Origin: Dioscorea cayenensis subsp. rotundata
Taxonomy: Eukaryota; Streptophyta; Magnoliopsida; Dioscoreales; Dioscoreaceae
NCBI RefSeq assembly: GCF_009730915.1
Contig: NC_052489.1
Coordinates: 24,111,916 to 24,175,915, forward strand
Direction of reading: 5' to 3'
Length of the DNA: 64,000 nucleotides
In this document: piece by piece, positions 1-11,905 of the stretch
Layout of the letters: each line of letters begins with the position of its first letter
Numbering within the stretch: the stretch's first letter is position 1
The notes under the pieces: model-generated
Databases searched by the model: none
Seen by the model: only the letters and a program-made list of their open reading frames with translations
What the model was told of the DNA's origin: nothing
Made by a program: the position numbers and the translations under genes

Positions 1-568
1 TGATTTAAATTTAGACATGTAATTGATGTATGCATACCTTTTATATATAATAATTAATTAATTAATTTTTTTTTTATATAAACATTGTCTAAGCGCCAAA
101 CTAACTGGTTTTACCAGATTCATATGTATTGGTATATACTACTTTGTTAAGCATGTCCCTTATAGACAAACTTTTTTTTAACAACCTGGGACAAAATTTA
201 TATCAGACACACTTCAATTCTTTATTATTTTTAAAAAATAATAACTTAAATTTTTAATTTAAAAAAATAGTAATTTTTAATTATTTACATGGGAGTTAAT
301 ATTCCTATGCCATATATATACGAATATACGATATGGTAAATTTGAACTCTTTTAACTCATAGGCTGGTCCAATATTCCAATTCAAGTTCAATACTTCAAA
401 CCCAAAAACCAAATTATATTTCAAGTTCTCAAGCCCAGCAATTGTTAGCAACTCTTTATTAAATTGGAAAATTCCTACTTAAAACCACAACAACATTGCC
501 TTCCTTTATTGTACATAAATATATGAAAAGCCAAGCATAAATCAACCCAAAAACAACAACAAAATCAA
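1..568. other. AT-rich DNA downstream of the cystatin gene
   Basis: No coding region is supported here. The stretch is very AT-rich with short A and T runs. The part next to 568 lies just past the cystatin stop on the minus strand, so it probably includes that gene's 3' UTR. Nothing else was recognised. Confidence 0.5.
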
Positions 569-1216
569 TCAAGTGAGTTTCTTGAGAAGCTTGAAAGAAG
601 TGAGTTTCTTAAACTTAATCCAGGCCTTCTCCCAAACCACAGCTTCATAACTATGACAAACCTTAGCACTATCAACAGCCAATATAACAAACCTATACTT
701 AACTCCATCAACCACTTGAGTCTCTCCACTCACCACCTTCTTCAACACCAACACATCCTTATCCTTCTTGTTATGCTCCATCACTGCAAACCCAGCCATT
801 TCCAAGGCATGCACATCCTTCTCCAAGTTCTCAACTGGTTTCCATGCATCTTGTGACTTCTTTTTCAAGAGCTTGAATGAAGTAAGGTTCCTGAAGTGCA
901 GCCATTCCATCTCCCAAACCACAACTTCATATTTGCAGATGTTTGTACCATCTTTGGCTTCAATGATGAGATGGTACTCAAGACCTTCAACAACTCCAAT
1001 TTTTCCTTTGATAACTCTTTCAAAGTTGAGGTTTGAGTTGGTCTCTTTGTTGTGCTGTGTCACTGCAAAGTTGGCAATGTCTAAGATGTGAGGGTCTGTT
1101 AAGTTTTTGATAGGGTGTGAGCCACCAAAGAGTGGTTGTTTCTTGGCAGTTGTGCTGCCATGGAGAAGAATGATGGTGAAAATGAAGAGAAGAAGATGAA
1201 GAAGAGAACTTCTCAT
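569..1216 (-). CDS. Two-domain secreted cysteine proteinase inhibitor (phytocystatin)
   Basis: Single-exon gene. Phytocystatins block papain-like cysteine proteases and act in the secretory pathway, vacuole or apoplast. The protein begins with a hydrophobic signal peptide (MRSSLLHLLLFIF...) and then has two cystatin repeats. Repeat 1 has a helix-like segment IANFAVTQHNK, the loop VVEG, and EWLHFRNLTSFKLL. Repeat 2 has MAGFAVMEHNKK, an intact QVVDG loop and AWIKFKKLTSFKLL. The usual QxVxG of repeat 1 reads GVVEG, and the usual PW of the second loop is EW in repeat 1 and AW in repeat 2, so repeat 2 looks like the better inhibitor. An in-frame ATG lies 45 bases upstream at 1261. I prefer the start at 1216 because it puts the signal peptide at the very N-terminus and a TATA-like motif lies too close to 1261. 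The predicted protein is 215 residues (230 with the upstream start). Confidence 0.9.
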   Translation of the reverse strand: MRSSLLHLLLFIFTIILLHGSTTAKKQPLFGGSHPIKNLTDPHILDIANFAVTQHNKETNSNLNFERVIKGKIGVVEGLEYHLIIEAKDGTNICKYEVVVWEMEWLHFRNLTSFKLLKKKSQDAWKPVENLEKDVHALEMAGFAVMEHNKKDKDVLVLKKVVSGETQVVDGVKYRFVILAVDSAKVCHSYEAVVWEKAWIKFKKLTSFKLLKKLT

Positions 1217-1271
1217 GGTGATGGAGTACTTTGGATTCTTTGTTAATTGTTTGTGAGCCATTTGTAGGAGG

Positions 1272-1278
1272 CTTTTAA
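1272..1278 (-). promoter_or_regulatory. TATA-like motif of the cystatin gene
   Basis: On the minus strand this reads TTAAAAG, about 56 bases before the preferred ATG at 1216 and only about 11 before the alternative ATG at 1261. That spacing suits a start near 1245 and the shorter protein. It is a weak motif in AT-rich DNA. Confidence 0.3.
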
Positions 1279-4110
1279 GTGACTTTCATGGCATTGTGTG
1301 CATTGGCCATTGAGGCATGGTAATTAATGGCACATGGTTTCACAAACCATGTTCATTGGTGCCACTAGAATTTTTATTTATTTATTTATTTTTTTTAAGC
1401 TAGAGAGTTGTCTGTTTCTGGGCCGACGTTTTTATTTCTTAGCTCTTAATAATGCCTCATTTTTTAATATATAAAAAATGGATAAAAGATAATTAATATA
1501 TTGTGTGAATAAGATTGATAACTGGGCCAATGTTGATTTTTGTTTATTTATTTATTTATTTTATATTATCGATGACGTGTTAGTTTGTTAATTTGATGGA
1601 TTATGAATAATCGAAGCACGAATTACATCTTAACCCATTGACATCGGGTTTTGTGTGCCGGTCAAGGTAATACGCCCCTTGATAAATTTTAGTAAATGAG
1701 TTTATCTAGGATTATCCATGGATAAGTTCTCAAATAATATTATGAAACTTGGATAAGTATAAAAATAAATATTTAAAGATGTTTTTATATAAAATTAATA
1801 AGTTTTGCATCTTCTTTATTTATTTATTTTTATTGTTTATGATTATAAAATTTAATTAGTAAAGTTTTTAAAAATAATTATAAATAATTTATTCAATTTT
1901 TTAATATGTATTTTTAATATTATATTATTTATTTATGTCCACTAATAGATTAAAAAATATCAAATATGCATCAATTCTATCAAATTATCATGTGGAATAG
2001 ATTAATTAAATACGAGTCCATGATTCAATAGTTTAAAATTTTATGTTCATGAGAATATAGATCAAATGATCAATTTTTGATTTATGTGTAAATTTTATAG
2101 GAACAATGTTTATTGTATTTGTAAAAAAAATCAAATGCTACCAATGATTATATAGTGATTTATTGATTTTATTTATGTTTGACAATTATAATTAATTTAT
2201 TTGTCATTAAACGCAAAACTAATGATCATTAACAAATTTGTATTTTTCCACTTAGCCAATCATAATTTAAAATTAATTATTTCTTGATAAAATATCTCAA
2301 TTAATTACAAATTATCAAAATAAAAATTGTAAAATGAATACCTTATCTTATTATTTTTTTGCATTCCAGCTGGTCTGGAAAAATTAAAGCCAACAGTTTA
2401 CTTTAATAATTGAATCCCATAAAAAAAAAAGTAAGAAAAAGCCAAGAAATTCCACGTCATCATCTGCCTAGGGATTCGTGCAAAGCAAAGAAATAGCCAA
2501 CCTTTTGGTCACGGGCGTCTCGTGCTTCGCACCGACCGATCCAATCCTCACTGTTCTCCGTTTTCTGTTTTCTGTTTTCTATTTTCTATTCTCTGTTTTC
2601 TGTTTTCTGTTCTCATGAGAAGCTTGTTTTTGGTTGCAGTCTTGCAGATAAGGTACACTTGTGGTTCCTACTTTTTCCCAACCAACACAAACGTACACAT
2701 TATATTTAATATATATATATATATATTTATGTATGAGTTGGTCACCTTGTAGGTTATACCTACTTCATTATACTTATTTATTTATTTATCTATCTATTAT
2801 TGGTGCATATCTTCTCCATCACTGGTTAAACAACCAATCTGTGTGTTAGGAATGTGTTTTTTCCTTTTTTAAAGAATTTTGGTGTCTCTAGATTTGGAAT
2901 TACAAGTCATACATGAGTCATGCCGACCTTACCTATATATATATATATATTAAAAATAAACACATCAAATATATATATATAATAAAAAATCCAAAAAAAA
3001 TATGAAGGAGAAGAAGGAAAAGAGTGAGTCATGTAACTCAGAGTCACGTTCTCACTCAAACTTTTTGCAACCCAACCAACCGAAAGCACCATCCATTCCT
3101 TTCCTTTTCCGCCGTGAAACCTGGATAATTATTCATTACTAATTTTATATTTTTAGATTTTTTTTAAAATTATATTTATTAAAAAAAAAAGGGGAATAAA
3201 ATAAAAGTGAAAAATTCCAAGCTTCATTGCGTCTTTGGCGTTTATGATGCTTGCGTACAATCCAAGCGTTGTTTGTTCCCTCTTTAATCCATATTTATTC
3301 CTTTTTTATTATTTAATTTATTAAAATTAAAATACATTTAGAGAAGAACCAATAGGAGAATGACACGTGCTGACGAGAGCCACGAGGCGCTGCGTTTCTC
3401 CGCTTGTTTGGTGGCCACCCTCGTCTACCCACCTTGATATATCGCGATATGACTCACGAGAAACTGGGATACTCATGAAGTGACCTTAATAACCCTCATG
3501 AACGGGTCCACTATGATCCCAACGTATAAGGGTAGTATTGGTATTTGACAAGAGGTATCGTAACGTGGTGGAATCTCATAGCATCGGGTTCCGATGCGGT
3601 GCACTGGGTCCGGAGCTTTATCCGTAGGGTCTATGGTGGCCCCTTACGACACGCTGAACGTTATAAAGAGTTGGTCAATTAGGGTCTTAACCGGGTCCTC
3701 TAGGTTCGGGCTTAAATTATCATAATCCAAAGCTCACATAGAAAAATATAATTATATTTTAAAAAAAATTCCACCAGCGCAATTGAAGACTCAATACTCA
3801 ATAGATTTTATTTAATAAATAAATAAATAAAATATGAAAATATTTTTCACAATTAGCAATAATAATCTCATCTGGTTATAAAAAACAAGGTTATTTCTCA
3901 TCATTCGATGTGGGCCCAGTGGTCGGTGGTCCCATCTCGCGAGATGATTTTGTCGGGCTCTATCTCGTGCCCGCGCATGAGCCCGAACCAGAACCAGATC
4001 AAGAAGTAGACATGGAGAGAGATAGAAATAGAAAGAAGAGGAAACTTAGTATAAAGCGCGACAATGACAACACGAGGCCTCCAAAACCCTCATCTTTCTT
4101 CTTCTCGTTC

Positions 4111-4112
<2 letters not shown>
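1279..4112. other. Intergenic DNA between cystatin and BIG BROTHER-like genes
   Basis: AT-rich spacer without a supportable gene. The short open frames are low-complexity or TA repeats. A less AT-rich block at about 3360-3720 stands out. It carries an ACACGTGC G-box-type motif near 3363-3370 and probably belongs to the distal promoter of the gene beginning near 4 kb. A T/C-rich pyrimidine stretch lies at about 2555-2612. Confidence 0.5.
3364..3369. promoter_or_regulatory. G-box CACGTG
   Basis: A perfect palindromic CACGTG within ACACGTGC, the core bound by plant bZIP and bHLH factors. It lies about 0.7 kb before the likely 5' leader of the RING ligase gene. One hexamer is weak evidence of function. 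Confidence 0.25.

Positions 4113-4143
<31 letters not shown>
4113..4143 (+). repeat. (CT)n tract in the 5' leader of the RING ligase gene
   Basis: A run of CT dinucleotides continuing into CTCGCTCTCG. It sits about 0.8 kb before the ATG at 4941, probably in a 5' UTR exon that is separated from the coding start by a leader intron ending in ...TCTGGCAG near 4918. CT/GAGA tracts of this kind are common in plant core promoters and leaders. Confidence 0.7.
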
Positions 4144-4146
<3 letters not shown>

Positions 4147-4940
4147 CTCGTTCTCTTCGGCCGGGCAATGAAGGGTGAGCGAGAAGTGGGAGAGATCTGG
4201 TAGGGTTTTGGTGATTGTAATCAGACATTGCTGCCCTGTAGTCCGACATTGATCTCTTTTGTTAGTGTGGAGGTTTGGTTTCTTGCTTTTGCTGCCGTTC
4301 TCGGTTTTGCTGGTGTTTTATGTGTTTGTTTCTGTTGGTTTTGGATGGATGATCTTTGATGTGTGGAATGCGGTTGTGAGTGATGGTGTTTTACCCTTAT
4401 TCAACTGCTTTCCTGTTGGATGTGTTGTTTTTGAGACGAGATTTTGTGATTTTTTTGCTTGCTTGAATTCAGAAATGGCAAAGGTTTTACAATGCTGGAT
4501 TTTTTTTTTTGTGTGGAGATTTTGTGGATTTTATTGTGAAGTTGTTTGGCTTGATTTGCGTTCATGCGCTGTAAACCTGCTATAATGCTTTGAAATTTGT
4601 AAAATAACTTGGATGAATTAATGCGATTGCTTATTGATTTGAACTGCCCTAATGGCATGAGTTGCTTCAGTGTATGTTTTTTTTTTTTCTTAGAGCTGTA
4701 TTTTGAGATCTAAAAATTATGTTTTTTATTTTTTGGATGAGTTTCAGGATGGAAGGCTGATGGTCAGGTTTAGTGCTGGTTCCCCTTGAAGGAGCTCTGA
4801 TAATTTAGTTTTGTATAATATATGGTAATCAGGTACTATTGGTTTTCACGTTTTCATGATTTTTTTCTCAAGTACAACTTTATGTTTTGTTGTTGGAATT
4901 AATAATTTTTCTGGCAGGTTTTCTTATAATATAGTACAGG

Positions 4941-7900
4941 ATGAATAGTGGCCGACAGGTGGAGGTTCATTACATAAACACTGGGTTTCCTTACACCGTA
5001 ACTGAGAGTTTTATGGATCTGTTTGAAGGTCTTACATATGCCCACGCGGATGTTGCTCTTGCTGAAGCTTTGCATGATCAGGTAGAGCACAGATTTGGAC
5101 ACATTTGTCATAAGAATCTGCACGTTGCTTGTATATGTAGTGGGAACATATTATTGGGGAGATGCTTTTTCTTTCTTTTATTATTAGATCCGTAAATTAG
5201 AAAAAAAATCATTTGGTTGCATATCTAAATGGGATGACTTTTTTGCTATTGCAGATCGTTGGGGTTATGTCTTTTATCCATGAGATTTGTTTATCCTAGC
5301 ACCTTGCTTTTAGTCATGTTGCTATCCGCATCACATTATTTTTTGAGATACCTGTGATTTGCTTCATCTGTAGGATGCAACTTGCTATTTCTTTCTATTT
5401 GTAGACTTGCATTAATTATAAACTTACAAATTGTCCTTTTTCTAGGACTCTGGAGGCGTTCATATTTTTTACACTTGATGCATGTGCCTTTTTTTGCTGG
5501 TTCTTACTATTTGCTTGTGTTTTTACCATTTTGATTTAAAATTATTATTATAATTAATATTATTTTACTTTCATCATAATCAATATTATCTGTGGTGATT
5601 GGTTGAATTTCTGGTTTATGCAGGGAAGTTCATATTGGCCAATGATGAATGCCAACTCTTATAAATATGGATTTTTTGGCTCAGGAAACAATTCTTATTA
5701 CAATTTTAGTCATGCATATGAGATAAATGATTATGTTCCAAGATTTGATGGAGGAAGAAGGATGCTGGACAACCCTGCACAATTGGACAATGTAGACTCA
5801 GCACAACTAGTTCTGAATGGAAGTGGAGGATCCGATGCCAGTGCAAGTACTGGAACACAAGAATGTAAGCTACATCTGATCTGACAAATTTGAAAGCTAC
5901 TTGCAAACACCTTTAAAATCTTGTAATATGAAAATCTTCTTATAATAATGTTAAGTTGAACCAGTGTTATCTTGGTCAATGAAAATTGAGTCTTCTTACT
6001 TTAAATTTGTTCTTTGACACCTTTATCACCAAGGTGGAGTGCAAATTGAAAGAGAAGAAATTGTTTTCATCAGTGTGAATATTTTTATTAGATTTTATTT
6101 GTTTGGAAGCTAAGGTGATTATCTGTGGAGCATTTCCTTTGTCAAGAAATCTTTGTCATGTTTGTTCTGATAATGGTTTAGGCTCTAATTATTCTTGTTT
6201 TGCAGGTGTTCGTACCAACCACTCGGCAAGCAGCTCTCAGGTGAGAAGCCTTTGTCGCATATAATCATCTGGGATGCATTTTATATGGCATAAAGATGCT
6301 AACAAATACTATTTGACATTCCCTAAATTATGGAATTGACGTGAAACGTGTGATATATTTTGATGTAGCATATTAGCAGGGGTGTTTTGCTTGGCTGAAT
6401 GATATGTGACTTTTAATCCACAAAATTACTTCCATCTTATTTATATGTTGTTGAGCCTTATCTTATATGTGATACCAACTCTTTTTTCACTCATAAGAAT
6501 TTATGATAACTAACAGGTTTTAAATCTTGAATTATTTAATAGTTGTTGGGCCTTATCTTGTATGTGATACCAACGTTTCTTTCATCAATAAGAATTTATG
6601 ATAACCAACAACTGTTAAATATAGAATTATTTAAAAAGTTGCTGAGCCTTATACATACCTGGGATCTTATGTCGTCCAGCCTTATCATGCGTATTCTCGG
6701 GATAATATGATGTTGAGCCTTCATCTTATATATTCTTGGGATCAGAATTGGTGAAGAATATTTGTTGATGAACCTTATTTGAAGCCTTTTACGGATGTTA
6801 TTTAGATACGATGACAATTGAAGAATCAACTCCGGGCATGACAGTGGTTATGTTTCTAGAAATCCACGGAATTTGTAACTTAATTGGCCACAATTTTTTT
6901 TTCTGCCATTTTCTTGTTAATGTTTTAAAATTTAGCGTGGTTTTGGGTGTATGACTCTCCCATATTTGTGTGGTCAAGCTATTAACTAAAGACTAGAGAG
7001 CATTTTCTTTGCTACAAATATTGAACTTGTCAAGTATTTCTTGTGCATTTACAAAGTTGGGTCTTCTTTGTCCACTGCAGGTTCTTTGGCAAGACAACAT
7101 TGACCCTGACAACATGACATATGAGGTATACTCTAGTTTTTATCATCTAATTATATTGAAAATTTGTGCATATACATTATAGTAGCCACCGGCATTTGAA
7201 TTATTCTTTGTGTATTCATTTCTCGGATTCTATGATTTCTTTAATTATCTTCATTGAGAGTCCATGATTTTCATTTATCATCTACAAATGAATGGACTTG
7301 CATTGTTGTAAATATTCCTACATGATTTTGATGTGTGCTTTACTGAAACCGTTGGCTCAAGAATATTAAAGGAATCCGCATGCTCATGGGTATTGTAGTT
7401 CATACAGAATTCGATACTGATGTAGTGATGTGCTATATATGAGAGTCCATGATCTGGCGAAGTCTATGGGAAAGTTTATTTGAAAGTTTTTCAAAATAAT
7501 GAGCAAGTGTTAACTTCATCAATTTTTTATGGTTTAATGCGCTCCCAATGAAATTCCAGAAAAGAAGAGGTCATAGTCTTTTCTAGATCAATTGTGTTGG
7601 GATTGAAAAAGAGAGGGTAGTTTGATTTTAAATTATTCTTACCAACTCTCAGGTCCACTGTGGTGTCATCTGTAAGTTTCATATCTATGCTCCCTTTATT
7701 AAGAAATGCTTGCATGCAGGCTGTACTGGGAAATGTAGCCTGGTACCTAAACCACGCAGACACTAGCAAGTTTGGAGGATTGTTATTTGTTTACTTTAGC
7801 TTAGACATAAATAATAGTTCAAAGATTAGTTCTATGAAACCTGTATAACTGCGATTTATCCTTTCAACACAGTGCATTGTCCTATTTGTAGTAAGGATGC

Positions 7901-8707
7901 CAACATACTCTTCTGATGTAAGATAAGCACTTGTGCTGAATTAATGCCACAAGCTAAGCATTGGCAATTAGTTGGACTTCTAATTCTTTCTTTGTTGCTA
8001 GCTTTTGCCTTCATGTTTGTTTGAACTTGATCAATTGAATTAGTTTAAAATTATCAACAGGAGTTGCTGGATTTGGGTGAGGCTGTTGGAACTCAAAGCC
8101 GAGGTCTTTCTCAAGAACACATTTCTTTACTTCCAGTCTCTAAGTATAAATGTGGCTTCTTCTCAAGAAAGAAATCACGGGGGGAGAGGTAAATCAGTGA
8201 ACTTTTTGTTTCTATGGTCAACCTTTCTTACTATGTTTCATTTGCCAATTTAAACTTTTAATTGGTGCTATCCTTGAGAATAATAGAGAAGGAACATTTA
8301 CATTGTTATGGTTCATTACTTGGGGCAATGGCCTCCCAATATAGAGATATATTATAGTATTTGTTGATTGTTCTTATATCTGCTGAATATATCATATCAC
8401 CTCACCTCAATTTGCTCCTTTGGTTGTTCATGCTTGTGAGTAGATGCGTAATCTGCCAAATGGATTACAGAAGAGGGGATCGACAAATGACCTTGCCTTG
8501 CAAGCATGTCTACCACTCCGGTTGTGTAGCGAGATGGCTCAGCATAAACAAGGTTAGCCATAGTTGTGCTACACCTTAAATTTTTAGTAGTCTCTGCATT
8601 GCCTCAGTCATTAATTTCCTGTGCAGTTGCTGACTCTCATTTTTCTATTCCAGGCTTGCCCCGTTTGCTTTGTGGAGGTTTCTTGTGATGAACTGAAGCG
8701 CCAATGA
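4941..8707 (+). CDS. BB: RING-H2 E3 ubiquitin ligase, BIG BROTHER-like
   Basis: Seven coding exons: 4941-5081, 5624-5864, 6206-6240, 7081-7125, 8061-8188, 8444-8552, 8654-8707. Phases close to give 250 residues, close to Arabidopsis BIG BROTHER, which restricts organ growth by marking growth regulators with ubiquitin. The N-terminus (MNSGRQVEVHYINTGFPY) and the block WQDNIDPDNMTYEELLDLGE match that family, followed by the EAVGTQSRGLS segment. The C-terminal RING-H2 is CVICQMDY...CKHVYHSGC...CPVC, with all eight zinc ligands present (two His in the middle). Exon 3 codes for about 12 residues and exon 4 for 15, so both are microexon-like. The gene ends tail-to-tail with the LPAT gene. Its leader holds a CT tract and probably an intron. 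The fold of the N-terminal half is unknown. Confidence 0.9.
6448..6740 (+). repeat. Intronic tandem repeat, unit about 95 bp
   Basis: Inside the third intron of the RING ligase gene. Copy 1 (about 6448-6542) and copy 2 (about 6543-6638) share TTGTTGRGCCTTATCTT, GTATGTGATACCAAC-like text, AAGAATTTATGATAAC and GAATTATTTAA in the same order. A third, degenerate copy starts at 6639 with TTGCTGAGCCTTAT, and GTTGAGCCTT recurs near 6712. Confidence 0.75.
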
Positions 8708-9174
8708 GTTCTTGCTCCGACAATATTAGAGATACACTCATGCTGCATTGAGCTGCATTTTCTTTCCAGACTACATCTCCAAACACAGCTCTAATTGATC
8801 AGAGCCATGCCCCTTAACATCCTTGCTACATCCTTGAGTTTTCTTGTTTTGCCCACTTGTTATTACTGTTGAATTTGAGAGTACAGTGAAACACTTCTAG
8901 TAGAATGGATTGCCGTTTCCAGGCTTCAAGTTTTTTTCCCTACAACCCAAGAATGAAACATGCTCTTTTCCCGGTGTATCAGTTTCTCAGAATTGAGTGC
9001 CTTATATCCTGAACATCCATGGTGTATGAATGAATGCCTCTTTGTTGATAATCATTGCTCATAATTCAAGCTGTTACAAAGAATTGAATATACAAAGTTA
9101 CAAACAGCACATCAGTTAGACATTTCTTTTCAGGCCATATATATGTGGGTTACAAAACCATCATATGGTTGTAT
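8708..9174. other. Convergent 3' ends of BB-like and LPAT genes
   Basis: The 467 bases between two stop codons on opposite strands. It should hold both 3' UTRs. No further gene or repeat is visible. Confidence 0.5.
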
Positions 9175-11905
9175 CTAAATCAGACTCTTTGTTAGCTGGT
9201 CTTCTAGTCTTTCTTCAGCTTGGCATGCCTGACTTTTGGCCGGAGTTGAGCGCTCAGACTGAGAAAAGAGAATGAAGATCTGCATGGTGATTGTGATCAA
9301 CAATAGACTAACCATTGTGAAGGCAATTCCGGTCCATGTTGAGAACAGGGCAGTCCATCTGATGAATTCATACATTGCAAATCCTACCAGGCATGCCCAG
9401 AATATTATCACCTGTTACCAAATTGTAAACATTTAAATGTTAAATTGCACCATAAAGGCTGAATTGTATGAATTCACTCTGTATGCCATTGCACTGAACA
9501 GTATCTCACCAGCAAAGATTTCTTTGGCCGACCAATTGATTTGAACTCTTTGTCGCCAAATGTTCCGCAGTTTCGATGCTTCTCCAGTAGAGCATCCTGT
9601 TGGAGAGCAAAAAGGGAGATGTGAAGAAAAAAAATTAAAGACAACTGATCAAGTATTGCATCCGTCCTACTAAAATACAGCAACCAGATGTGTTGCTACT
9701 TGAAAGTATCATATGAATTTTGGGACAACCAAGAAGTTCTGATGTAGAGCAGTGGAGTAATATCACATGCCTTGGATATGAAGATGTTTTTGCACCACTC
9801 TGCAATGCCGTCATCTGAATCAGGTAGTTCATTCATTGAATGCCTTTTCAGGTGCAGATGAATCTGAATATTGTAACAAAATTAGAGATGAAAATAAACA
9901 ACAGTTATGGCCGAAAAGAGTGGCTGTGGCAGAAAAGCAGAAATAAACATCAATTCAAACATGAGTAAAATGCGTTTGCTATTTGTGACAGAACATTTGT
10001 AGGCTCACCACTGATGATTGCCCCTTCAAAATTCTGACCATTGTTGGTGAAGGTTGATCTCTTGGAATGGCTACTGTAACATCATAAATAGCTGGAACAA
10101 ACGAGCGCATGATATTCACAGAGGAAACAAATCCCTGAAGTGCAATTAAAATGGCTTATTCAAGGTTGGAGTTGAATTGAATTTTAACTCACGAAATGTC
10201 TGGATATGCTTGACAGAAAATTTAACTTTGTTATCAGTTTACTGAACACTGATAACTCATTCTTGAGACAAGATGTTAATTGATTTCAAATGAGTTAATT
10301 ATATTGCAGAAACAATTGAGACAGGATGTTAAAATTGTTGCGCAACCGATAGAGGTCATCAGGTAATCGAGGAATGAAAAAAAAGGGATGATGCTCTCAT
10401 TAATGGTAAATTGGAAGAAAAATAAACCTTGGTACGAGGAACCAAAGTATTTTTAGGTATTGGTAGTCCCCGAGAAGCTGCAAATTCTTGAGCTGCCGAA
10501 AGCTTTGCTTCTGTAAATCGAGTTCCCTCAACAAAGAGAGCCAGCATAAATGGCCGGGGGGAGTCCTTTAAATTTTGCAACCCTGACTGTATGATTTAAA
10601 CTTTAAAATTAACCACAAAAAACTAAAAGAAATTCTTAGTAAGGTACTTAAAAAATTTGATCTTACCTTCAGTGTAACTTCATCCTTGGCCCAACTTCTC
10701 TCCAGAAAGAGATATTCACTAAACCACATTGACCAACCAATGACCTGAAACCAGTGATAATGCATATCAACTTTCAGAATTGACTATCAAGATTGCAGGA
10801 CTGGCCATATCCTGTATTGATTCACTCACTGGAAGGTATTTGGATGATTTCTTCATTATAGCTACTGTGCTACCAAGATAACCTGTGCGCTGACAATAAG
10901 GGGAAAAAATATAGCACAAATCATTACAGGAGAAGATGCAAGAGGCCAATGCTTGTTCATATCAAATTAGAAGATAAATGATGATGCACCTCTGCTAAAA
11001 TCCACCCAACAAGCCAGTCAACATCACTTCGATGATTAGGAATGACTAGTAGATGCTCTTTGCCTGCAAGATAATTACCAAGATAAACAACAGATGGGAG
11101 GCAACATCCCAAGAATGAATCAAAGACAATCATCACTGTTATCAAATAGAACAAAAATTCAGCTCATACCCATCGACTCTAAAGTTTCTGCATCTGCATA
11201 GACTTGAACCTTAAACCACAAAAGCAATCCCTTTAACTATTAGAACTATTTGAAGTGAAAAAAAAGTATCATACTAACAAATTTAAGTGTCACCTTTCAT
11301 TCAGGTAATCAAATAAAGCAGAGGAAAATAAGAATGAGTGACTTGAGCATTGCCAAAGCAAACAATGCATGTGTTTGAATGATTTTGAGTTCTCTTTTGA
11401 AGGAATACCTCAATAGCTGCCCACCAATCGAAGAGCCAAACAAGCTGGAGCCACAGCAACTCAACCATCACTCTATTGATCCTTCTATACATGTTTCTTG
11501 AGAATGGACGTATAGTGATGAAAAAAATAGCCTGTATTTTTACAGCAAACCTCTCAGAACACACATCCACAAGCAAATCAACAGAAATTAACCACAAAAT
11601 CATTGACAAAAAAATTTCTTTTTCACTAAATAATGCATCAAATGTAGGATAATAAAAGAGTAAAATTAATTAAAATGATCCAAAAATCGAATACAAAAAA
11701 CAATCACAGCTGATCAACCAAACTCGATTAAATTTCTAGCTATTCCTTGTAAAAAAAAAAAAAGAAATTTGAAGAAAAGGAGACCAAAGTTCCTTCTTTT
11801 TCTTCTGATTCTTCGAGTTCTTACCTGAATGATGTTCACAATCAACCCAGACAACAGGAAGAGCGTGCCGAATGGGATGATGACCAGCGCCACAGGAAAA
11901 GCCAT
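9175..11905 (-). CDS. LPAT2: 1-acyl-sn-glycerol-3-phosphate acyltransferase (LPAT2-like)
   Basis: Adds an acyl chain to the sn-2 position of lysophosphatidic acid to make phosphatidic acid in the ER. Eleven exons on the minus strand: 11825-11905, 11409-11531, 11170-11209, 10990-11063, 10830-10889, 10667-10744, 10428-10586, 10009-10134, 9771-9863, 9511-9597, 9175-9411. Phases close to 385 residues, near the 389 of Arabidopsis LPAT2. The N-terminal membrane segment is [20 protein letters not shown]. The catalytic H-x4-D is NHRSDVD (about residues 91-97) and the second acyltransferase motif is FVEGTRFTE (EGTR about 172-175). Two hydrophobic segments lie near the C-terminus ([13 protein letters not shown] and the [18 protein letters not shown] stretch), followed by the family's [10 protein letters not shown]. 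The intron after exon 9 begins with GC, not GT. The gene is head-to-head with RBP45. Confidence 0.95.
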
